Assembly (NCBI GenBank): GCA_963971405.1
Contig: OZ020485.1
Coordinates: 39,429,469-39,493,468, forward strand
Direction: 5' to 3'
Source of the DNA: Psococerastis gibbosa
Lineage: Eukaryota; Arthropoda; Insecta; Psocodea; Psocidae
DNA length: 64,000 nucleotides
Of this stretch, positions 55,535 to 64,000 are shown in pieces. Numbering within the stretch: position 1 is the first letter of the stretch; each line of letters starts with the position of its first letter. Made by a program: the position numbers and the translations under genes. The notes beneath the pieces are model-generated. The model ran no database searches, was not told the DNA's origin, and worked only from the letters and a program-made list of their open reading frames with translations.

Positions 55535-55850
55535 ACGACTCTCCTATCAAAGACTAGCGATCATGGCAATTTGGACCTTGGAGACGGCTGCCCTGAAAAG
55601 GGGAAGTCGTGCCAAACCACTGGCTCAGTTTTTGCAGCCAAGATGTTCTTCTTCTGCCGGGAGCCTTCCGTCCGTCTATCTTCCCCTGGGTTATTACATG
55701 CACAAGGTGATACATTGCGTTCCTCATCATGTGGCCGAAATATGATAGTTTCCGTTTCTCTGTCGTCAGCAGTAACTCGGTTTCTGCATCTTTTCGCCTC
55801 AGGACCTCAGCATTAGGGAAACGCGCAGCATACGACTGCATACCCACATT
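55535..55850 (-). pseudogene. Lineage E non-LTR retrotransposon C-terminus (best copy)
   Basis: The minus frame has RFPNAEVLRRKDAETEL, TTEKRKLSYFGHMMR, LVHVITQGKIDGRKAPG, RRRTSWLQKLSQWFG and SRLQGPNCHDR. This is the familiar KRKL.Y.GH.MR...GKI.G.R..GRRR.SWL..L.QWFG order after the reverse-transcriptase domain. It retains about 98 codons; the catalytic part is absent. Confidence 0.88.
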
Positions 55851-57604
55851 TCAAATGCACTGATTCTGTTCTCCATAGCTTGTGCAAATTCCTATATTCC
55901 TATTCCTATTTAGCGTTAACAACTCACTGCAAGGGTTACGTTAGTGTCTTAAGGTCTCTTTACTTCTAGTTATTCCACACTTCCTCTGGTACCAGTTCTA
56001 CTATCCTGAAATCGCCCGCAAACTGGTTTTGTACCCCTTCCTTAGTTCCTTAGCCTTGCTCCTCTTCATGTTTCCTCTATTTCTTCCTCCAGCCATTTTC
56101 ACCCGCACCTGCTGTTATCCATTCGCGTTTCCGTGTCCGAACCATCTCACCTCCACTTACCTGCTATATGATGCATGCAAGTTCCGACCCTTAATTGGAC
56201 CATAGCTTGGCTTAATAAGGTTATCCCCTTATAATGCTTAAAAATAATCGCAATAGTATGTCCTCAGATGGGTGGGTCGACACGTAGGCTGCAGTTTTGA
56301 GTTTCAGATTACTGTTTATATGTAAAAGTAAAAGTTTTCACCTTTATAACTTTTTATTGTTGTATATACTGTATTTTTCAAAACTTTGCCAACTGAAAGA
56401 GCCCTAAGTGCTGTAGGTACGCACAACGCACTAACCACAATATAACGCACAAAGCCCTACCTAATGAATTCTGTATTTACACATGCCAACTACTGCGCAA
56501 GCCTGGTGTAGACATCGTTGACACACGGGTGTGTGTCGCTCCAGGCAACGGCAACGCCTTCAACTTTCATCCTCCCAACGTTAGCAGCCATTAAAAGGTG
56601 TAGTACAAGTCATAAAGCCAGCCAAATCTTCTTAGATACAGCCAATTAATCAGTCGCTACTAGATGTTAAGGACCAGGGGTTGTTGATGTCTTGACAATT
56701 GCTTGAAATGCTTGAAAGTCTCATGATTAGCTTATCATCGCATCATACCGTAATAATTAGCCAAGATTTCGGTTCCTAATTATCCCTCTTACACAACAAC
56801 CAAATCTTCTGACGAACTAGGCCGACTAGCGTACACATATTAGGCCTATTGTACTGTAACTTATCCAAGTTCGTGTTTAGGCTATCTGTTTCCATTTTTA
56901 TTACATCTGTTGATAGCCTAGAGCCGAAACCGGTCGTATAATAATATAATTGTTTTCATTTTGTGGACTAAGCTAAGTCATTATTCATCATATTATTGGA
57001 CTTTGTCTGTTTGCAAATAAACGCTTATTTATTTATTTTATTTATTTATTATTTTTAATTTTATAATTTCCAAGAGAATATCACACAGTACCATTTTATT
57101 TCAAGGGATTGAAGACTATGAGGCGACCGCTTCAGGCCTCGCGCTTGGCCTAACATTGTGTATGAAGAAACCCACTATTTCCCGCCTATATTTTCCGAAC
57201 TTCCCCCCGGAGAGAAAGAAAGAAAATTGTCTTTATTTTCCAAATTTTGGTCCTTTCGGCAATTAAAATTAACCCCTCTGGTGTGAGTTAGTGTCAATAT
57301 GGTTTTGTCTATAAAATCTCAACTAAGGGGGCGGGGGGGTGGTGCCTACGACCGGGAAAAATAATAATCCTGTTGTCCGTACGCAGGTCACTTCTGGTTC
57401 AAGCCCCGCTGAAAACACAACTGGCAACTGCCCTGCGCGTCCCCTGCGTTTAGATGATACACCTCATATGGACATAGGAATTTACTAAAAAATGAAAGCT
57501 ATTAGTTGTCTTCAACTCATCATTGTCATACCTATTGACGCGGAGAGGGGGGGAGGTTTAATGAGAAATCGCGTATCTGGACTTTGTGAACTTCTGATCG
57601 GAAT
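55851..57604. other. No recognisable gene; TTTA microsatellite and REP-J tail
   Basis: (TTTA)n at 57025-57050 and a REP-J end at 57212-57285 (AAAGAAAGAAAATTGTCTTTATTTTCC). The rest is unassigned. Confidence 0.45.
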
Positions 57605-57740
57605 TGCTTCTTCTTCGTCCTCTTCCCGCTTAGCGCCGCGTGAGGGGGTCGCCCGAACTCTTATTCCACCCGGCTCAACGTCTTGAGCTCGCCCATTGTT
57701 TTTCCTCTTGCTCCGGCGAGTTGTTCGACTCTTTTCATCG
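57605..57740 (-). pseudogene. Lineage F retrotransposon C-terminal fragment
   Basis: The minus strand contains KTMGELKTLSR, corresponding to KTMAELKALASNRAEY at 49200, followed by CGGGAAGAGGACGAAGAAGAAG. A stop breaks the frame. Confidence 0.65.
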
Positions 57741-58261
57741 GAATTGCAACCGTTCATTTCCATTTCCATCATTATGTCATTGCTCCGGCCTAGAACTAGA
57801 TCTCGCACCAATGTTTCGCCTCAGCTCTCACGAATCCTGGCAGCATGTACTGTTGGTACCGATGATTACCCCAAGCCAAGCAGAAGACCTTGTGCGCGTG
57901 CTGCAGACTTTGGCAATCCGCCCTTGTCCGACCCGTCTGAGGACACTGGTCCAGCAAGGACAGATCAAGGCCGTACGGCCGCATCTTTCAGACATTTCTC
58001 AATCTTCTCTCAACTGGGCCTATTATTGTTGTGCACTCCTTATCAGAATTCAAGGTTGCCGGCCATAGAGCGGCCATTGTCCGGCATCTCACTGACCCTT
58101 GAAAATGATGCGGTAGAAAGTGTTGGAAAAAGTTATTGTGAGGTATTTGTGCAGGACAAGTGTCTAGGTATATATTTTGGGAATTTAAATGCGAATCAGT
58201 GCCGTATTAAAGGGATATGCTACAATAATTGTAAAAGACCAAAGGCGTCTGCAATTTAAAC
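57741..58261. other. Open frame without recognisable homology
   Basis: A 187-codon plus-strand frame (57696-58259) crosses the lineage F remnant. It is Ser/Arg-rich with no domain I recognise. It starts inside a repeat, and overlapping open frames exist on both strands. Probably not a gene. Confidence 0.3.
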
Positions 58262-58620
58262 GTTTTGTTTTGTTTGTTTTTTCCAAATTCCGCTTTCAGC
58301 ATTTCTGCTTTAAGCAACCCTGTCAGCCTGGTGGGGGGAGTGAGTCTGTTAATTAACTTGCAGGACCCCAGCGGTAGAGTCCTTTACGGAGGTGGGGTGT
58401 TGACTGACAGGGTAGACCTCCTGATTAAAGTGAATTCCGAACCACTTGGGGAACATAGTAAAGTCCCAAAATTAATTTGGAAGTGGCTCAACACGCACTA
58501 AGACTGACTCGTTTCCATGTCCCACCATGTTTCCTGCCAACGCTGCGCACACTACCAAGTTTGCTGCAGTTTTGAACAGGCACAGTTCTGGTGGATTCAG
58601 CTTGATAAGGCCGTTGGCCG
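58262..58620 (-). mobile_element. SINE-3, long variant
   Basis: Inverted; the tail GTTTTGTTTTGTTTG lies at the low-coordinate side. The body matches 30540-30895, including AAGCAACCCTGTCAGC and CAAGTTTGCTGCAGTTTTGAACAGG. Confidence 0.72.
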
Positions 58621-58734
58621 CAATTTATAAACGTGACATGACTTCCATGAACAATGAAGTCGCGATGCAATGTGAGACAATATAATATATACCTTTAGTG
58701 AACAAAAAGCTGTGTTTACTAAATTTTAAGCTGG

Positions 58735-59026
58735 TTTCACAGACCGAGGACACAGGGACGGTTTCAGAAAAAGTTTTCGGGGGGGGGGGGGGGGGGCCTG
58801 AAAAATATCGCGATTCTTTTGCTTGAGAAATAATTTTTTTTATTTCCTTCAAAAGTCCATTCTATCTAGTATAAAGCTATTTCTCTCGGGGGGGGGGGGG
58901 GGGGGGGAGGGGCGCCCCCAAGGATCCGACCCTGCGAGGACAACCTTCGAGGAAAGGATTAAACAACTCGCCGAGCTCAAGACGCTAACGACCGACCGGG
59001 GTGAGTTCAGGAAATGGGTCTCCTAA
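58735..59026 (+). pseudogene. Lineage F retrotransposon C-terminus split by a MITE
   Basis: The left part (58735-58752) codes FHRPRT and the right part (58943-59026) codes TFEERIKQLAELKTL, RGEFRKWVS and a stop, in the same frame once the hAT-G insert and one target copy are set aside. The RPRTT..ERI..LAELK order is the end of a non-LTR element. Confidence 0.75.
58753..58934. mobile_element. hAT-G MITE, subfamily 2, perfect 8-bp TSD
   Basis: 182 bp, CAGGGACGGTTTCAGAAAAAG to GGATCCGACCCTG. CGAGGACA flanks it at 58745-58752 and 58935-58942. G-runs of about 17-20 lie near both ends. It is inserted in a retrotransposon remnant. Confidence 0.93.
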
Positions 59027-59647
59027 TGTTATCCGTTATCCGTTATGCATTAATACTGTAACTGCAAAGCTAAATCAGCATCTTGACTTAGGTTTTTTTG
59101 TAGTAACTTCCTCTGCTTCCCCGTCCTCAAAGTAGGTAGTCCATCATGGTAATGATGCTTACGCTGATAGGGGTCATTTAGCCAGGAGTGGCCACGAAGA
59201 ATTATGTCACAGAATTGGTTGAGCTAATTACGGGACAATAGAGGAAGTACCCGATACATAATACCTGGTATCAGACCGATAAGAGATCCATCTAGGCTGG
59301 CCTGCTCACTTCAATCCGTTTCGAGGCTCGTTATCTTCATGCATGACAGAATGCAGGTAGTGCAATACCGATTTAAAATCGTTCGGCTTCCTAGTTATGA
59401 ACCTTACGACTTTGCCTACGTGCATTTGCACACGCGCTATTTTCACAAGAAATTTAATTTTCACGTCTACATAGACTTACAATCTGTCCACTTGAGATGT
59501 TCAATAAAATCAATTAATTATTTACAGCTGCAAACACACGATCCAACTTGTTTGGACAAATTAGGTCTGTCCAATTTCAGTTGGATGTACAGACAGAAAC
59601 GATTCGACCGAAATGGCTGACAGATATTATTTATATGGCGCGATGAA
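59027..59647. other. No recognisable gene
   Basis: Unassigned sequence; the 93-codon frame at 59339 lacks motifs. Confidence 0.35.
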
Positions 59648-59902
59648 GTGGCTTCGGCTCGGCTATGTACAGGCCACACACGGTACACCCATAGTCACCT
59701 GATGACAGGTGAACCACCAACACCTTGCGACTGCGGTGGGGAGATGTCTGTTAGGAACCTTCTGGTGGAATGCAGACGCCTCTCCCCAAATAGTCGATGG
59801 TTCCTCCAGGCAACCAAGCGTCAAATCCTGAGAGACACGGAGGAGCATGTCAACCATGTGTTGATTTTCCAGTCCACTTCAGGAATTATAGCCAAAATCT
59901 AA
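59648..59902 (+). pseudogene. Non-LTR retrotransposon C-terminal fragment (GH...TH..LM type)
   Basis: The frame reads LCTGHTRYTHSHLM, then EPPTPCDCGGEMSVRNLLVEC, ending TSGIIAKI. The R.GHTR.TH.HLM and P.CDCGG..TV.HLLVEC blocks lie after RNase H in Jockey/I-like elements. About 85 codons, 5'-truncated. A different lineage from 18093-18359. Confidence 0.85.
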
Positions 59903-60521
59903 CGACAATAATAAACTCGGTGTGCGTAGCAGCAAGCCCTAGCTTGCAGTCACCTTTATAACAAATTTTTTATTTTTTTATTTTTTGTCCTCGCTGGTTA
60001 CTCCAGGAAAGTGAAGGAGATATATTGAAAAAAATAAAATTGAACAAATTATATATCGGCGCAGGTACCTCCGGATGCAACACCCAATGAGGCCCTAGGC
60101 ACAAACAAATACATGCCATGACTATTTTTGCTTCCCAATTGTTACGGGTTTGAATCTAAAAATAAATATATAGGTATATTATAAGGAAAATAAGTAGATT
60201 ATAATCTAATTATAATAATTAATTCAATTAATTGAACAATCATCATAATTATATTATTATATATTAAAAAAAGAAAGATATTATTTTGTTTTCGTTACAT
60301 CTTCTGCTATGTTATTAAAATTATTCACTTAACAATGGATAGAAGGTGCATTGTTGTTTATCAGGTCTTTCTACTTAAAGAAGAGGAAAGATACATTAAA
60401 AAGGCAACAAAGAAAACAACGTCGGTAGGCTACTTGTTTCTCTCCGCCATTGTATTGAATAACATGCAATTAACCAAACACAAAAATTCGTTTTGTCATG
60501 GCAGCAGGGGCATTAGGCAAG
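59903..60521. other. No recognisable gene; very AT-rich tract
   Basis: 60170-60285 is almost entirely A/T. Nothing else assignable. Confidence 0.4.
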
Positions 60522-60582
60522 GGACCTATGGGCCACTATAAGTAGGCCTGGGTTAATAGAACGTTCTTCAAAATAAAAATAC
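60522..60582. repeat. Isolated copy of the array's extra segment
   Basis: GGGACCTATGGGCCACTATAAGTAGGCCTGGGTTAATAGAACGTTCTTCAAAATAAAAA closely matches the segment present in units 2 and 3 of the 35.0-36.5 kb array. Confidence 0.8.
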
Positions 60583-60836
60583 TCACTACCTATTAGGTAT
60601 CGTATATCAGCAATCGCTGCGTCTGAGCAGGTTAGCGAAAAACAGCAGAAGTCAAAAGACATCAGGTAAGTTTTAAGCATCCCATAATAGTATGCCTATA
60701 CTACCCGAAGACGATGGGATGACATTTTGGAATACTCGGTTTATTCAAAAACTTGTATAAGGGAAACACAGAGTTTGTTCGATTTGTATGAGTGATCCAA
60801 ATGTAAACGGGCAGTTCCATTGTTTACTTGCCAATA

Positions 60837-61130
60837 GGGCTCTATATTAGACAGGTATTGTCATCCGCCATATTGTATCCATTATAAGTCTGGTGTATAA
60901 GCCAAGCATTGGGTGTTTACCTATTTATTTTTAGAAATTTATCGTTGTTTATTTATGATTATTTAAAAAACGTGCTACCAATTAGGGAAGTGTTTAATAA
61001 AAAATTTCTAAAGCGTGTATTCGTTTTTTTTTCTCAATATTTTTCAATCTTTTGCTTTTCTTACAATACTTACCATATAGGAAATATTGGATAAAACATG
61101 GCGGATGACAATACCCGGGTATATAGTGCC
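60837..61130. mobile_element. Inverted-repeat element with 13-bp flanking repeats
   Basis: 294 bp. Ends start GGGCTCTATAT and GGCACTATATA and share GGTATTGTCATCCGCCAT about 20 bases in. TTACTTGCCAATA is repeated exactly at 60824-60836 and 61131-61143. A long duplication with G-starting ends could fit Mutator-like elements (8-11 bp), but the assignment is weak. Non-coding. Confidence 0.75.
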
Positions 61131-61179
61131 TTACTTGCCAATAAATATATTATACAATAAAAAAATGCACGGTATCATA

Positions 61180-61658
61180 GGCGGGTATTCCACATACGTG
61201 CATCGTCAATGAAAATTATGATATTGAAGGACATTTTAATTTTTCATTGATGGCGGCCATACCACATGTTTTTTTCTAAAATTGACAATTTTCTATTGAA
61301 ACGTATGCGCCAAATTTTTGAAATTTGTTTGCATTTGTTTTTTGAAATTTTGTTTGTATTTGTTTTCTTCGTACACTTATTATTTTTAATAAAACCTAAT
61401 AATAGTAGGAGATCCGAAGTAAGATCGACCTTCACCGATCTGTTTAATGGATGAAAAGTGTTTTTTTTTAAAATCAATTAAAATAATTGTACTTGACATA
61501 TCCCATGACGCCATTTCTTAATTTTAGTTTGTTTGTTTGTGATTTTACTCTATGATCAATTGATCATTGATCAATTTTAACAATGGCATAGAGTAAAATT
61601 GAAATGTCCTTCAATTTCATAATTTTCATTGACGATGTACGTATGTGGAATACCCGCC
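61180..61658. mobile_element. MITE-C relative with exchanged ends
   Basis: 479 bp, ends GGCGGGTATTCCACATACGT and its reverse. Flanks ATA and TTA fit a TWA-type target. The middle (CATATCCCATGACGCCATTT, GTTTGTTTGTTTGTGATTTTACT, TGATCATTGATCAATTTTAAC) equals the MITE-C core, but the arms differ (ATCGTCAATGAAAATTATGA). About 200 bp at 61265-61470 has no counterpart in MITE-C. Confidence 0.83.
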
Positions 61659-62004
61659 TTAACCAGGATCTCATATCATTTGTTATATACAGTAGCTGCT
61701 CTGCAGAGTTCATTAGTGGTGTCTTAACAGTCAATGATATTACCATATACAATATAATTGAGGAGGATAAATAAAAAGGTAGTCTAGACTAAGAATTTTG
61801 CAATGATAGTCGTATTTTCTAATTGGCTGCAGGCGGTGTACATTTGAGTGGGTGTCGTAACAGCTCAGCTGCAGGGTTATATCACAAAGACCGTCATGGG
61901 AGCAAGCCGCAAAATTTCAGTCGACTCGGACAACCATCAGCGAGCTTAGCACCAACGTAAAAATAATTTATAACTTATTATGGCCGGAGTTACGTAATGG
62001 AGCA
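61659..62004. other. No recognisable gene
   Basis: Unassigned sequence. Confidence 0.35.
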
Positions 62005-62065
62005 GTAGAACCTGGAATGATAGGCCGTGGTCGTTCTGAAAGCGTACTTCCAAACGTTAAACGTT
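62005..62065 (-). repeat. Penelope-like terminal fragment, short
   Basis: GTAGAACCTGGAATGATAGGCCGTGGTCG...GAAAGCGTACTTCCAAACGTT parallels 41265-41318. It breaks off exactly where the hammerhead-like core would begin. Confidence 0.5.
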
Positions 62066-62074
62066 AAAAGCTTA

Positions 62075-62217
62075 CTGCGAGCCTACTATGCCGTTTAGTA
62101 CCTATTAAAAATGTAAACAAAATAATTTTCAATAGCACTTTCCATTCTTAAAATATCTTGTTTACAGTTTAAATTCGAGGATAAAATTAAAAATAATCCG
62201 CCATAGTACGCCTGCTG
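62075..62217. mobile_element. MITE-A copy
   Basis: CTGCGAGCCTACTATGCCG at the left, core CAATAGCACTTTCC, and CGCCATAGTACGCCTGCTG at the right. Confidence 0.85.
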
Positions 62218-62464
62218 GAAAGTAAAACTCGCGGATTGTTATATTAGTTTTTGTTAATGAGAGAATTAAGTAGGAACGTAGGTGCTGCATATAAAGAATA
62301 TCACAAGAAATGATTGGTACCGTATTTAAAGAACTTGCAGTAGAAATGAGGAAAGGGAAACATAAAGTTAAAATTATATTAAACGGCCCTCTAGAAAAAT
62401 GATAATTTATGGACTACGGTACAAAAGATTGAAACGCTTCATTCATATTAATATTCACTTTATC

Positions 62465-62959
62465 AGCTGTCACACCGTGGCGATTATTTTTAATCTTAAC
62501 CTGGGATTAAAAATGTAAGCAAAATAACTTTAGAATGGAAAGTGTCATGCAAGATTGTTTTGTTAACATTTAAAATCCCAGGTTAAGAGTATGCATCCCA
62601 TAGGAAATTGGCAGCCCGAAATTTAATATTTCTTATTTTTTATTTAATCCACTAAGCATGTTATTAAATATTTGGCTCATTTAAGTTGTAGAAGACTACT
62701 TCATAAGGGTATTTTTAATTTTTGTTTAGTTTTTTTTTTTTTTACGTGAAATTAATTTTTTATGAAAAAGCTACGGTACCAAAAATTAAAAATACCCTGT
62801 TATTTGATGCATGAAGTAGTCTTCAACCACTAAAATGAGCCAAATCTTCAATAACTTGCTTCGTTTATTACATAAAAAATAAGAAGCATTAATGTTCGTG
62901 CTACCAATTTCATATGTACACTCATAAGATTAAAAACAATCACCATAGTAGGCCCGCGG
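62465..62959. mobile_element. MITE-A copy split by MITE-B
   Basis: The left part (62465-62588) has GTGGCGATTATTTTTAATC, the core and ATCCCAGGTTAAGA. The right part (62930-62959) has TTAAAAACAATCACCATAGTAGGCCCG. Joined, they match the uninterrupted copies. Confidence 0.88.
62589..62924. mobile_element. MITE-B nested in MITE-A, TAAGA duplication
   Basis: 336 bp with TAAGA at 62584-62588 and 62925-62929. Arms contain GAAATTGG.AGC.CGAA near the ends and TTTGGCTCATTTAAGTTGTAGAAGACTACTTCAT further in. Same palindromic plan as 34065-34400. Confidence 0.87.
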
Positions 62960-63373
62960 GTGTTTATTCCGAACTAAAAAGTTGCTATGCAACGTGCACG
63001 AACTGTTTTCTGTCTTTTGTGGTCGTGCATGTCATGTAGCTCCTGCGCAATATTGACATCAGGAAATATGACATTCCAGGAACTTGTTTCAGACACCATG
63101 TTAGTAAACTAATACAACAACTAATTAAACACTATTCCATAAATTCTGTTAATTCCTTTTACAGCATGATCTATTATTTCAGTGCCAATGGTGAACACAT
63201 TGTATTGCATTATATTAATAAACTTATTAAATAAAATGATGCAGCGTCTCATATAGTGGGGGATAAAAATTTCCAAGTGTAAAAAGTAAAAATGCATAAT
63301 CAAGGTTGATGTAATACAGACCATTATCATTTACTTTAAGACTATTATTGACTTGTTCTAGTACTTGGATGGT
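62960..63373. other. No recognisable gene
   Basis: Unassigned AT-rich sequence. Confidence 0.35.
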
Positions 63374-63376
63374 TAA

Positions 63377-63759
63377 GGCGCCCATTCCACCGACCGGCTA
63401 GGGCTATTTACAAAAACAGTGACGTGGTAGCAGACATTCAAGACTTAGGCGGGGTTTCCACCGACCTCGCATTGCAGAATTGACGGAAATGTTTATTTTC
63501 CTCTATGCCATAGTTAAAATTGATCAATGATCATATAGTGAAATCACAACAAACAAACTAAAATCAACAAATGGCGTCATGGGATATGCTAAGTACAAAC
63601 ATGTTAATAGATTTCTATAAAAAGAAAAATTCAAATTTCCGTCAATGTCATTTGCATTCTGCAATGCGAGGCCGTTGGAAACGCCACCTAAGTCTTGAAT
63701 GTCTACTACCACGTCACCGTTTTTGTAAATAGCCCTAGCCGGTCGGTGGAATGGGCGCC
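63377..63759. mobile_element. MITE-C with perfect TAA duplication
   Basis: 383 bp, GGCGCCCATTCCACC to its reverse, flanked by TAA at 63374-63376 and 63760-63762. Inner arms have TTAGGCGGGGTTTCCACCGA and CTCGCATTGCAGAAT. Nearly identical to 53970-54353 but with the middle in the opposite orientation. Confidence 0.92.
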
Positions 63760-64000
63760 TAAGTCAAACTAATATCTGCCATAATTTCAATGGTAAGTAT
63801 GTCTCAGCTTGTCAATTGTCAGTGTGGGTTGACATTGAGGACGTGAACTAGTTTTCCAACGACTCAAAAGTCGTACGGAAACAGTTCCAATCTTATCCAA
63901 AAAAAAACCGATGGGGTCGTTGGCGGGGCAAGGTTCACAAGTTTTTTTTCTTCTTTCTATTCGCCCAGTACAAGGGGCATATATTCACAAATACAATACA
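63760..64000. other. No recognisable gene
   Basis: Window end; unassigned. Confidence 0.3.

Noticed and set aside
57696-58259. 187-codon open frame
   Set aside because: It starts within the antisense of a retrotransposon tail, has overlapping frames on both strands and no recognisable domain.
59339-59620. 93-codon open frame as a gene
   Set aside because: No motif and no splice signal; adjacent to a retrotransposon remnant.

Overview
This is AT-rich, intron-bearing metazoan DNA, most likely from an arthropod. The evidence is one large exon with good splice sites, many fragments of non-LTR retrotransposons of animal type, tRNA-derived SINEs, and hAT-, PIF/Harbinger- and piggyBac-like miniature elements. 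The mobile-element mixture would suit a hemipteran-like insect, but I cannot fix the species from the sequence. There is no sign of prokaryotic gene packing, rRNA, a functional tRNA gene or a CRISPR array.

Host coding sequence. Only one host coding segment is well supported: a 1381-base internal exon on the minus strand (44733-46113). It encodes about 460 residues of a Ser-rich, low-complexity protein that I do not recognise. Repeats sit in both flanking introns: a SINE 41 bp beyond the donor and a palindromic MITE about 170 bp before the acceptor. I could not find its other exons.

Layout. 0-9.5 kb: hAT-like miniature elements with G-tracts, a three-unit 110-bp tandem repeat, and two decayed reverse-transcriptase fragments. 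9.5-14.5 kb: an intact SINE with 13-bp target duplications, three copies of an 0.85-kb element (REP-C), and a retrotransposon tail inserted in one of them. 15-31 kb: scattered retrotransposon 3' ends, a tRNA-derived SINE, a PIF-like MITE and a 130-bp dimer. 31-34.6 kb: a fourth REP-C copy, two hAT elements with 8-bp duplications, and MITE-B. 35.0-36.5 kb: a four-unit tandem array of about 0.34-0.42 kb. 38-43.8 kb: a second tRNA-SINE, a perfect 64-bp inverted repeat, a Penelope-like fragment with a hammerhead-like core, and a composite inverted-repeat element holding a tRNA promoter and a second hammerhead-like core. 44-46.5 kb: the host exon. 46-64 kb: the densest MITE field, with several nested insertions whose pre-insertion sites can be read from sister copies.

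The window is best read as a layered record of transposition in gene-poor or intronic DNA. Most retrotransposon remnants are 5'-truncated 3' ends, and none encodes an intact enzyme. The non-autonomous elements (SINEs, hAT, PIF, TTAA-type and palindromic MITEs) must have been mobilised by enzymes encoded elsewhere. The observation I rate highest is the element at 42526-42850, which combines 42-bp inverted ends, a tRNA-type pol III promoter and a hammerhead-like motif. That motif has the same layout as one in a Penelope-like fragment 1.3 kb away.
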